Assembly: GCF_020379485.1 (NCBI RefSeq)
Contig: NC_063450.1
Location: 50,987,374 to 51,051,373 of the forward strand
From: Brassica napus
Taxonomy: Eukaryota > Streptophyta > Magnoliopsida > Brassicales > Brassicaceae
Length of the DNA stretch: 64,000 bases
Direction: 5' to 3'
Shown one piece after another: positions 10,621 to 21,128 of this stretch (positions are counted from its first letter, which is position 1; each line of letters begins with the position of its first letter). The translations under genes and the position numbers were made by a program. Below the pieces are notes generated by a model that saw nothing but the letters and a program-made list of their open reading frames with translations, was not told where the DNA came from and made no database searches.

Positions 10621-11400
10621 TGTTTGTCGGTGACTGTAAAAAATATTGCTGTAAAAATATATTTTACATTTTCTTTTTTTTTTCATTTAATTCTTACGAC
10701 AACATAATATACAACTATATCAAAAAATTACACATAATAAATTCTACAATAATATTTCTACAATCTAATCAATTATCTACATTATAACCTTAGATTCTCA
10801 AAAGTCAATTGTTGGAGCTTCTATGCGCGGTATTTATTAGTGCTTGAATCCTATCCTATGGTTTAGAGATTTAGATATATAAACACTATAGTTTTGAACA
10901 ATAACTCATTTCTCATGCGAATATAAACAAGCCTGGAAATTAAAAAAGAACAAACCTAACCAACATTTTTTTTTGAAAAAAAAAATCAACTTATAGTTTT
11001 TACTTATTTTAGCAATGCTCATCAAATAACAAAAAAAAAGCTAGTTTAAGATCTGCATTTGTGCGAAATAGAGACTGTATATACAAATTATTTTTACACC
11101 AAATTTCTTATTTTACATTTTTATATGAAATAACAAAATAATAAATATATATTGAATAATTAAAAAACTACTAACTATTACATATATATAATTAAATTGG
11201 CACAATCATAGAAACCAAACCAATCACTCTTGTTTATTGACAATCATTTTGTTGTAAATAAATCTAAACAATCATTTTTATCTATTATGTATGGTATATA
11301 ATCAAATTTAAATGATATTAACATAGTTATATAGTATATTTTCAATATAACTATCTATTAAATGAAATTTCCTAATCAATATGATCATCTGTATTTTTAT

Positions 11401-11798
11401 GGATAGTTAGCGGTTGAGACAGAGTTTAAAGATACATCTGAGCCAAGAACAAGATATCACACACCATGCAATTGATAAGCAGACTGAGTTTTATTGATTT
11501 TGCGAGTGATGATATCTGGAAGGCAAGTTTAGTGACTTGGTATCTTGTGTTTTGATGTAGTCTCAGTTTCTTCTAACATGGTGGATATTTTAACTACAGG
11601 TAATGTCGAACCAAGAAGCGGTTGATGTGATCAAGAGTGTCAAAGATATTTTAACTACAGGTAATGTCGAACCAAGAAGCGGTTGATGTGATCAAGAGTG
11701 TCAAAGATCCACAAGCAGCAGCAAAGCACTTGATAGAAGTAGCTATATCTAAGAAGAGCAAAGACGACATCTCATGTATCGTTGTCAAGTTTTACTAG
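11401..11798 (+). pseudogene. PP2C 3' fragment (exons 4-5), decayed
   Basis: A partial copy of the phosphatase gene starting inside exon 4 (ggatagttagcggttgag, compare 6427) and ending at the stop codon. Exon 4 has frame-destroying deletions. The intron keeps the GC donor (ggaaggcaagtttagtgac). Exon 5 is preceded by a 61-bp tandem duplication spanning the acceptor and exon start. The last 90 bases are almost identical to the functional gene. No start or catalytic core is present, so it cannot encode a phosphatase. Confidence 0.9.
11584..11705 (+). repeat. 61-bp tandem duplication across the exon 5 acceptor of the PP2C fragment
   Basis: Units 11584-11644 and 11645-11705 are near-identical and each contains gatattttaactacag followed by the exon 5 start gtaatgtcgaaccaagaagc. 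The duplication is absent from the functional gene (6640-6700), so it arose in the pseudogene copy. Confidence 0.9.
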
Positions 11799-12773
11799 TT
11801 TTTTTTTTTTCCAGAGAGCCTTTGTTTATAAATTATCATCACGTTTGAAAGATAGAGATGTATTTTAAAGTTGTTTATAAAATCAGTAATGAAATTTCTC
11901 AGAATATGTATTATGTATTATGTTAGTAATGCATGTGTTTGTTTCCTCTATAAACCACTATTTTCTCTAAAAAAAAATCATAATACAAATGAAATTTGGT
12001 CCAATGTATTTTCTTATAATAATATTGCTTTAAATATAGAATAACAATAGAGATTACTATTTTTTCATCTAAATATAGAAAAATAAATAATAATTTTATT
12101 TTAGAAAAAGAAATAACAATAAATTAGGAGTAAATTGCATCTAAATTCTATTATAGAATTAAAATAACAATGAGTTGGAAATGTTTTTAGTAACATATCA
12201 AATGGAAGGGCAAGTTTGAAGCGGTGGTTTTTAAATTCCAGTCATGTGATGGAATCGATGTGCAGGTAAACAGTTTTAAGAATCAATTTGATAAAATTTA
12301 GTAGTTGTCCTAATTTTTTGTATCACATTGTTCACATGTATGAATTGGATATTGTAAACAGTTTTAAGAATCAATGAAATGACGTTAAAATGTTTCGATG
12401 GTCTTCTCATATTATATTATTATGAGATGTCTTTTATGTAATGAATATAATGATATAGGTTTTTGTTATTTTTAAAGCTGTAACGAGGTTTATTCGAATC
12501 TATTTTAGAAAATACAAACCATGAGGAAGAAGCCAAAAAATATATTAAATTGGACAGTACACGATTTTAACTTATTCGACGTGAACTTACTTAATCAGAA
12601 CTTATGGCATCACCTAACACAATTATTTTTCGTCCAATTTTATAGTTATGGCATGTGAATTATGGCACGTGACCATGTGATGCAAATATTTCAATTATTT
12701 AGTTTATTTTTTATTTTAAGGTTATTTTATGTTTTTTTATATATAGCTATCTAGGCTTAAATTTGTAGACATA

Positions 12774-13561
12774 TCTTATATATTAAAACAGAAGTCACAA
12801 CTTTGATTCATGTGTGTTTTTTAAAAAAATTGACCTAATGGACATATTCCTAAAAAATCATGTTACATTTAATCTTTAATCTTATCATTTCAATTTTGGG
12901 CCTACCAGAAATTTTTATTGAGCTATCAATAATTAGATTTAAACAATAGATGATCCATTGGATTTATAGATAGTATAAATTAAATAGATATAATTTAATG
13001 TTGTAATACTATAACTTCATATGTTAATTATTTAAATATTTATCGATGTTAATTTTTAAATTTATAAATATTTTTTTAAATAACAAAAATCATATTATAT
13101 AACAACGGTTGATATTTACTACCTTAAACCAATGAAAACAAATGAACTATAAAGTTTATTTTAAAAATTAAACAAAAACTAAATGTTTAATTATTTACTT
13201 AATAATCTAAATCTATGAAGCGAAAAGTTTAATTTTTTAAAAACTTTCTAAATTTGTGAAATATTACAATATTTTTGAATATGACAATAAAATAATATAT
13301 TACTAATCTATATATATATATAGTTACGATTTTAATAATGAAATAATAATCCGAAAATATATATATAGAAGAAGATACAAATACATGTGAAAGTTTGAAA
13401 CAATCTATTCAATGAAAAAATATACTGTATACTTATTATGTTTTAAAAATTGATTGACACATATATATTATAATATGTACCAATTTAGAATTGAAAACAA
13501 AATGTTTATATAAAAATAAATGGAAACAGAAATCCGCGCGGTTGCGCGGATCGAGATCTAG
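12774..13561 (+). mobile_element. Non-autonomous Helitron
   Basis: The 5' end TCTTATATATTAAAACAGAA is the standard start of small Brassicaceae Helitrons and follows an A. The 3' end has the diagnostic hairpin (TCCGCGC-GGTT-GCGCGGA, 13533-13550) followed by TCGAGAT and CTAG (13558-13561), with a T after it. The insertion is between A and T without target duplication, as expected. No Rep/helicase gene is present. Confidence 0.9.
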
Positions 13562-14001
13562 TTTTAATATTAAACTAAATAATTAAACATTTAGTTTTTG
13601 TTTAATTTTTAAAATAAACTATATAGTTTAATTTTTTTTTTCCATTGGTTTAATGTAGTAAAGATTGATCATTGTTAGATAATATGATTGTTGTTATTTA
13701 AAAAAAAAAATTTATAGTTTTAAAAGTTAACATCGACAAATATTTAAATATTTAGCATATACATGTATAGTATTACAACATTAAATTATATCTATTTAAT
13801 TTATATTATCTATAAATCCAATGGATCATCTATTGTTTAAATCCAATTATTGATAGCCCAATAAAATTTTCTGGTAGGCCCAAAATTTAAATGATAAGAT
13901 TAAATATTAAATGCAACATGACTTTATAGGAATATGTCCATTTTTAAAAAATCACACATGAATCAAGGTTGTGACTTCTGTTTTAATATATAAATATAAG
14001 A
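13562..14001 (-). mobile_element. Second Helitron, inverted and lacking its 3' end
   Basis: Read on the minus strand from 14001, the sequence TCTTATATTTATATATTAAA, then ACAGAAGTCACAACCTTG, repeats the start of the Helitron at 12774. Homology continues to about position 13200 of the first copy and stops where it abuts the first Helitron's CTAG end. No terminal hairpin is seen. Together the two form an imperfect inverted repeat with arms of about 430 bp. Confidence 0.8.
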
Positions 14002-14195
14002 TAAATTTTGAGTTTTTATAACTAAACGAGCTTTTATAGCAATGAAAATAATATTTCCAAATTTTAAAAGATTTTGATAAACACTGATAAGAATAATCTC
14101 AAACTCTAGTTTCTGGAAAATGACTCTGGAAACAGGTCAAAGGGAACATTTATTTGATCACGAAAGTTGTTTTTATGATGAACTTGAAGAACTCA

Positions 14196-14360
14196 GGTAC
14201 ATAGTTACCAGTATCCCGTTTATGATATCTACGAAGAATATAACATAAACTTCATCAACGAGCAATTATCATGGGACGTGGTTGTGAATCACAATCAAAG
14301 CATGGTATTTGGCTATTTGCAAAAGACGCTTACATGTGCAGCCACCTCAACTCCTTATAT
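14196..14360 (+). pseudogene. Possible coding fragment of unknown origin
   Basis: A forward frame stays open for about 50 codons with protein-like composition (YDIYEEYNINFINEQLSWD, then VVVNHNQSMVFGYLQK) in otherwise AT-rich, stop-dense DNA. It has no start and I do not recognise the family. It lies between two copies of a local duplication (about 14003-14160 and 14390-14530). It may be chance. Confidence 0.3.
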
Positions 14361-15470
14361 ATAGTCATTTAAGGTTAAGTTTGTAGACAGGTTTTTGATA
14401 TTGAATAAACTTTGAATTTTCATAGCTAAACGAGTTTTTTAGCACGTAAACGAGTATTTCCAAACCTCAAGAGCTTTTGATAAAATACTAAGAAGAATAT
14501 TTTCAAACCCCAGTTTCCAAGTATTTTAGAATCAATGGATCAAATTCTATCTTTAGAAGTTGTCGCTACATCATTATGTGTCGGAAAAAGATTACTCTTT
14601 AAAAATCTCTGGAAAATTGACAAAAAATATTGAAAATGATTGGTTGGATATAACAAATGTACTTAATTTATATGTACAAGCATAAAATTACCAGTCATGT
14701 TTTATTTAGTTTTTAAGTTTAAACTAAAAAAATTAAAAATAGCTGTAGAAACTTTATTTTCTAAAACATTATTTACTAATCTGTAAAAAATATTGTTGTA
14801 AAAATATCTTTTTTTTTTCTTTTTTTTTTAAATTTAATTTTTGCAACTAAATCATATACAACTATATCAAAAAGTTATACATACTAAATTTTACAATAAT
14901 ATTTTTACAGCTACTGTCTAAACAGTTATATACCAGTTATCTACATTATAACCTTAGATTCGAAAAAATCAACAAGTTCTTGGAGATTCTTTGCGTAATA
15001 TTTTTCAGTACTTGGATCGTATCTTTTGATTTAGAGATTTACAGTATTTATTTGTTTTAGAAATGCTCATCAAATAACAAGAAACTAGTTTCAAAATCCG
15101 TATCTTGCGCGAAATGGATATTGTATATACAAATTATTTTATATACTATTACTTATTTTATGTTCTTCTACATATCATGAAATAACAAAATAATAAGTAT
15201 ATATTGAATAATTGAAAAAACTATTAACTACTACATGTATAATTAAATGAGCTTAATCACTTAAACATAATTACTCTTCTTTATATACAACCATTTTGTG
15301 GTAAATAAATCTATACAATCATTATTATCTATTTTGTATGGTATATATTTTAATTTACATAATATTAACAGAGATATATAGTGTGTTTTTAATTTGGCTA
15401 TCTATTAAATTAAACTTCCTAATAATATGATCTTATGATCATTTGTATTTTTTTATAACAAAAATTTTAA

Positions 15471-16079
15471 ACCTTCATGATACCAAATTTTTTAGTGTAA
15501 GACTTTTAATTGTTTTAATAATTTATAATCGTTCTTAAAAATTCAGTGAAAATTTCGAAATTAAATATTAATTTTCAGTACTTGTTCAATTCAAATTTTA
15601 AAATCAAAATATTATATATTTTTATATGGTATATATTTTAATATATATATATATATCTATATATATATAATTTGAATATCTATTAAATGAATTTATTTAT
15701 ATGGTTTTATGATAATTTTTATATTTTTATAAGAAATATTTTAATCATTGATCACAAAATTTTCAGTGCGAGACTTTTAATAGTTTTAGTAATTTATAGT
15801 CGGTTTTTAAATTCAAAATATAAAATATACGAATAATTTTTTTTAGTGGACCAATATATTTTTTTAAGGGTTTTAAAGAGCAATCTATTGAAGACAAATG
15901 TCACAGTTAAATTGTTGTAATGTTTTTTCAATAATATATAAGAGATATTAGGTAATTCTATTGATTTTATTTAAGGAAAGAAAGAAATATTAATTTTAGA
16001 TTATTAATTAATTTTATAGCTAGTTTCATGAGAACTATAATATATGTATAGTAGACAACATATTTTTCTATGGATTTTA
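15471..16079. other. AT-rich intergenic DNA
   Basis: No gene. Very AT-rich, with TA dinucleotide runs (15640-15670). A weak internal repeat of ttttaattgttttaataatttataatcg recurs near 15775 in diverged form. Confidence 0.5.
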
Positions 16080-16104
16080 CACTACAAGAAAACATAATCT
16101 TAAC

Positions 16105-16560
16105 GAGGGCGGTTTTCCTCGTTATTTCGTCGTAAAAGAGGCTTTACGACGAATTAGCGAGGAAACGCGTTTGCTCGTTACACGTCCGTCGTAACACATA
16201 TTTCCTCGCTAATTCGTCGTAACTTAGCGAGGAATATATTTCGTCGTAAAGACGAAGTAGAACGATTCGTCGTAAAGACGTCGCTACAATTCCTCGTAAG
16301 GACGTCGCTACAATTCCTCGTAAATAACTCGAAAACAGTTCCTCGTAATCTACACGTAAATACCTTGAAAGATTTTCCTCGCAAAATACACGTAACAACC
16401 ACGAAATGATTTCCTCGTAAAATGGTCGTAAACATTTCCTCGTTATTTCCTCGTAAATACTTCCTCGTAAAATACTCGTAAACTGTTTCTCGTCATTTCC
16501 TCGTAAGATTTCCACGTAAAGAGGTCGTACATTAGCTACGAATTTACTTCGTTTTTATTA
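16105..16560. repeat. Left subterminal repeat array of the CACTA element
   Basis: Dozens of copies of TCGTCGTAA, CCTCGTAA and variants at about 10-20 base spacing. Reading frames seen here (for example on the minus strand at 16144-16515, repeating LRG and EEI) come from the repeat itself and are not genes. A shorter matching array lies at 20220-20480. Confidence 0.88.
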
Positions 16561-16707
16561 TTTTACAGAATTTTAAAATATAATAAAAAAATAATTAAAA
16601 TTATTTAATTTAATAATAAATTAAAATTCAAAATAAAAATAAATTCATATGAAAATATTTTATAAATAAATAAGTTTTGAATTTATATAATACAACAACA
16701 AAAAAAA

Positions 16708-17650
16708 CTAAGGGTCGTTCATCGCCCGGTAGAATTCATCACTCCTCCTCGTAACATCCGCCTCGTTATGTACGTCGCCGGATGACTCGCCATGAATGGG
16801 ATGTTGTTGTCGCATGTTCCTCAACATGGACTCCCATTCCGGATTTGTGGCCGCAATAACGTCTAAGAAGCCCTCGACTCCACCCATACGAGATTTTGTC
16901 GCGGTCAACTCGTTACGCAGCTGAGCGGACTCTCTACGCAGCTCCGTGACTTCATCATCCCGTCGCTGACCATAAGACGATGTCGCTCTCGGAACATCGT
17001 TGACGGAACCAATACCCAATGTCCGTCCCTTTTTTTTAGGGACAACCTTAAAAACAAAAAAATAAATATTGTAAGTAAATATTTAAAGTTAAATTAAATG
17101 AATAATTAAAAATTAATTTTTTTGAAAATTTACCTCCTCGTAAATCTTATCCACTTCAAGTGTGGATAAGGTGACGGGTAATCCGTCGGTAGACTGCTGG
17201 GTCAGCTGAGTCTGGCGGTCTTCAACCCGAGCAACTACGTCGTTGTAGATTTGCTCGGACTTGCCATCTACAAATACGCCCGCCTTGTTCTTGTGGGTCC
17301 TCTCGTAAAGTTCCATAAGAGACGGGAGATGTCCCATCTCTTTGGCCTAAAAAACAGTTAAGAAAGTTAGAATAAATTAATATAATTATTAAAAAAATTA
17401 TTTAATAAAATATTTAATTACCATTTCCAAACGGACACCGGCGTGGGGTTTTTGGCACCATCAGATCAGGATGAATATCAGCGACCATCGGAGGTGCCAT
17501 CGGAGGAGGCACAGGAGGAGGCATCGGAGGAGGCACATGAGGAGCCGATGGTGCACTAGAAGAAGTAGACCCAGAGACTCTCTGAGTGTACTGAGTCTCG
17601 GGGACAGTCTCCTGGCCCGAAGAACTGGGAGCGGAAGAAGAGGCCGGGTC
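16708..17650 (-). CDS. Ptta/En/Spm-type plant transposase-like gene of the CACTA element (2-3 exons, partial)
   Basis: Second gene of the element, downstream of tnp2. Exonic pieces on the minus strand: a proline-rich part ([16 protein letters not shown], about 17480-17530); 17113-17337 with [16 protein letters not shown] and an [16 protein letters not shown] stretch typical of the plant transposase Ptta/En/Spm domain; and 16708-17019 with a coiled-coil-like segment ([20 protein letters not shown]) ending in [18 protein letters not shown] bridge near 17020 links the last two over an intron. The expected middle of the protein is missing, so it is probably internally deleted. Such proteins are thought to bind the subterminal repeats. 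Confidence 0.65.
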
Positions 17651-20079
17651 TAAACGACTACCCGGCTCACCGAAGATCTCTCTGTAATGGGCAGTAAGTC
17701 TTCCTTTTCGAACCTGGAAAAAAAAAAGAAAATTTTAAAATTAACATCAACAATAAATCCGGGAGGAAATATCTTCTCCAAGTTGCACAATAAGATGGGA
17801 ATGTTCTCCTGAAGCTGTTCCACAACTTCTTCTTTAAGAGTGCGTGTGCTCAGATCCCTGAAAAATGCTCCAATGCCTTTTATATTCAAAAAAAAATTAA
17901 ACACATTGTTAGTCATATATTATTTTGTAAATTATTGTGATATAATACACTACGTACCTGCAAGTGCTTCATGTACGTTTGTTGGAAGTAGCTCCGCAAA
18001 TGCAAAGGGCAGTAGTCGTTGCATAAATACATGACAATCATGACTCTTCATCCCGGAGAACTTTTGACCCTTTTCAACACATCTAGAGAGATTCGAAACA
18101 TACCCATCGGGGAACTTCACTTCTGATGCCACCCAGTTGAACAACACCGACTTTTTTTCTGAAGATAATCTGAATATTGGAACGGGAACTTGTCCATTGC
18201 TTTTAATATGTAACTCGCTTCTTGAGCAAATATCCGGCAAGTCCAACCTCGATTTTATGTTGTCTTTTGTCTTCCCTGGGACATTCAATATTGTATTCAT
18301 GATGTTCTCAAAGAAATTCTTCTCTATATGCATCACATCGAGGTTGTGGCGCAGAAGAAGATCCTTCCAATATGGCAACTCCCAAAATATACTCTTCTTG
18401 TGCCAGTTGTGATGAACACCGTAAGAATCTGGCATATTACGAGGGACATGCCAATTACCACCCCAACGAACTGTTTCGTTAGCTCCGTAGTAGTCGATTT
18501 GCGCTTCAATTTGTTCTCCAGTTAGATATGGAGGAGGAGTGTCTCTCACAACCCTTTTGTGCCTAAACAAATTCTTGTTTCTTCGGTAAGGATGGCCAAT
18601 GGGAAGAAATCGACGGTGACAATCAAACCAACTTGTCTTCCTACCATTCTTCAGTTGAAACGCATCTGTCGTTCCATTACAATATGGACAAGCTAATCTC
18701 CCATGTGTAGTCCATCCAGACAACATCCCATAGGCAGGGAAATCACTTATGGTCCACAAAAGCATCGCTCGCATCGTAAAATTCGTCTTCGTTGAACAGT
18801 CATACGTCCTCACCCCTGTTGACCACAAATCCTTCAACTCTTTTATCAGTGGTTGTAGGAAAACATCCAGGGACCTTTTTGGATGGTTCGGACCAGGTAT
18901 TAATATGGTCAAGAATAGTAACTCCCGTTGCATGCACATCTCCGGTGGCAGGTTGTATGGAGTAAGAAAGACTGGCCACAATGAATATTGTCTCCCTGAC
19001 ATTCCGAACGGACTAAATCCATCTGTGCATAATCCGAGATACACATTCCGGATATTGCTAGCGAAATCTGGATGTACTTTGTTGAAATGTTTCCAGGCTC
19101 TTGCATCTGATGGATGAGTCATCTCACCATCCGTCTGAGTATGCTCGGCATGCCATCTCATCTTTCCAGCAGTCTGCTCTGATTGATACAATCTTTTCAA
19201 TCTGTCTGTAATTGGTAGGTACCACATCCTTTGGTATGGTACCCTATTACGTCCCCGTCCTTGCGGCTTGAATCGTGGCTTCTTGCAGAATCGACATTCT
19301 TCTAGCTTCTCATCATCTCCCCAATAGATCATGCAGTTGTCGATGCAAACATCTATCATCTCAGAAGGTAACCCAAGACTATAAACCAGTTTCTGAATCT
19401 CATAATAAGAATCAGCAGACACATTGTCTTCCGGCAAATACTCTTTAAACAAGTCCGCCCATTCGTTCATGCAACTTTCAGGTAGATTGTGATCAGTTTT
19501 AATATTCATCATTCTAGCAGCTAACGACAATTTAGAGAGACCTTCTCTACAACCACTGTAAAGTGGTTGATTCGCCGCGTTTAACATTTCGTAAAACTTT
19601 TTTGCATCTATATTAGGTTCTTCATCTCCATCATGAGCTACGAATGCATCAGCTACCATATCATGAACCCTATCATAATCTACCATCTCCTCTTGCTGGT
19701 AACTATGTTCATTATGCAAATGATGATCAACCGGTTCTTTTTCCTGAAAATTGCTATTACTACTACTAGCTTCATTCTGATCATAATTAAAACCTTCTCC
19801 ATGTTGAAACCAGATATAGTAATTTGCCGTGAAACCTCTATTTATTAAATGCTTCCAAACATTTTCACGGTTTGCCAGTTTCGAATTGTTGCATTTCCGA
19901 CAAGGACAGAACATCTTACCACTTTCTTGGGCGAGCGGTGTTGAATCTGCTTGATGCATAAATGTCTCCAGACCCGCAAGGTATTCTTTCGTCACTCTCC
20001 CGTTAGCATCTCTATGCATATACATCCACTTCCGCAACTCGTAAATATTCCCGGAGCCAGCCATTTTTTTTTCTTTCAC
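17650..20079 (-). CDS. CACTA transposase, tnp2 family (main exon 709 codons)
   Basis: Transposase of the CACTA element. The main frame, 17950-20079, begins near 20064 (MAGSGNIYELRKW). It has the N-terminal transposase-associated domain (CPCRKCNN...WKHLINRGF...WFQHGE, about residues 50-95), then the tnp2 catalytic region (about 250-520: LWPVFLTPYNLPPEMCM, GPNHPKRSLDVFLQPLIKEL, WTISDFPAYGMLSGW, CPYC). The exon ends at a donor (CTTGCAG|GTACGTAG, about 17957). A second exon (17700-17900) continues IGAFFRDLSTRTL and NLEKIFPPGF. After that the usual C-terminal part is missing. The catalytic core looks intact; the end of the protein is deleted or rearranged. Confidence 0.9.
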
Positions 20080-20562
20080 GTTTTTTGTTGTTGGTGTGTT
20101 TAAAATGATGTTTAAACATCCATATTTATAGGAAAATTCGAATCTGGTAGTTGTAATTTTGCTATGAATTTACGACGAAAATTAATTAGGTGGGCAAAAA
20201 AAATGTGTAACACCTATAAAGTTGGTGGATTCAAAAATTTCCTCGCTAAATACACGTAAACTATTCCCTCGTAAATACCACGCAAAGTTTACGTCGTATT
20301 TACGAGGAAATAGTTTTTCCTCGTAAAATACTCGTAAAGTTACATCCACTTTACGACGAAACAGTTTTGTCGTTACGTTACGAGGAAATAACGATGATTT
20401 TAGTTTTTCACGTAAATTCGTCGTAAACTCGACGCAAATTTACGAGGATTGTTTTTCCTCGTTAATTTTCGTCGTTAAGCATGTGTTTTCTTGTAGTGTT
20501 AAGACACATTCTGATGATGAGAAATGTCATAATTAAAATGTTGTAATGTTTCTTAAATAATA

Positions 20563-20792
20563 TTTCTTCCGTTTCATTTTTGTTTTCGTTTTAGATTTGC
20601 GCACACAGATTAAGAAAATATTTAATTTGTATATTTACTAATAAAAACATCATTACTAATACAGCTAACCACATTTTAACCAATAGAAAATAGATTGATA
20701 TATAAAGTCAATAAATATTGCATTGAAATTATAAAACGACAATTATTTTGAAATTTTACTCCACAACGACAACTAATATGAAACGGATGGAG
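20563..20792. mobile_element. Stowaway-like MITE
   Basis: Inverted ends TTTCTTCCGTTTCATTTT and GAAACGGATGGAG are flanked by TA, typical of Tc1/mariner-derived Stowaway MITEs. No coding capacity. A related, inverted copy lies at about 44108-44350 and shares the internal accacattttaaccaat motif. Confidence 0.75.
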
Positions 20793-21128
20793 TATATAAG
20801 AGATAAAAAAAAGACAATTGTTTTTTTTTCGTATTTCCCTCGTGTATACCAGCGGAGATACCTTTGCTTTATTATACAATATATATTGTAGACAAAAGTT
20901 ATAACTAATTATTAATTGACTTGTAATGTTTTTTGTGTTTGTCCCGATTTCTCTAAAAATATGATAGTCCTATTTTATTTTATTTGCTAAAAATGCATAG
21001 GAAACATCGCCAAATAAATGATATATGCTTTCTATATATATGTAATATTGAACATCTGAACGTCAGTACCATAGTATAACTTCATAAGTTCCTCATTTTA
21101 TTTTGAAACTTTTTCCAAGAAGGTAACG

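Larger units (their letters stand above)
6427..11400 (+). repeat. Tandem duplication unit A (PP2C 3' end plus downstream DNA)
   Basis: The stretch from PP2C exon 4 to about 11400 recurs as unit B (11401 to about 15470). Shared landmarks: exon 4/intron/exon 5 of PP2C; the 3' flank with accatcaagtttccaagat; gtagttgtcctaatttt (about 9858, matching 12302); the tail around 10310-11400 matching 14600-15450. Unit A alone holds the Harbinger element 7313-9844 and a copia fragment near 10505-10620. Confidence 0.8.
11401..15470 (+). repeat. Tandem duplication unit B
   Basis: The second copy of the PP2C 3' end and its downstream DNA. It starts abruptly at 11401, directly after the tail of unit A (gatcatctgtatttttat), and a similar tail ends unit B near 15460, as in a head-to-tail duplication. 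It has been enlarged by the Helitron pair (12774-14001) and a further local duplication around 14000-14530. Confidence 0.75.
16080..20498 (-). mobile_element. CACTA (En/Spm) transposon, 4.4 kb
   Basis: Terminal inverted repeats CACTACAAGAAAACA (16080) and its complement ending TTTTCTTGTAGTG (20498) are flanked by 3-bp TTA duplications (16077-16079, 20499-20501). Subterminal regions (16105-16560 and 20220-20480) are packed with short repeats such as TCGTCGTAA, CCTCGTAA and TTACGAGGAAA in both orientations, as expected for transposase-binding arrays. Inside, on the minus strand, are a tnp2-type transposase and a second Ptta/En/Spm-like gene. Near-perfect ends and a long open frame suggest a recent insertion. 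Confidence 0.96.

Noticed and set aside
16144..16515. Minus-strand frame of 123 codons rich in LRG/EEI repeats
   Set aside because: It is produced by the subterminal repeat array of the CACTA element.
17471..17653. Forward frame rich in HRRRHRRRH
   Set aside because: It is the reverse of the proline-rich segment of the CACTA second gene.
18137..19848. Forward frames inside the tnp2 region
   Set aside because: They lie antisense to the 709-codon transposase frame and lack domains.
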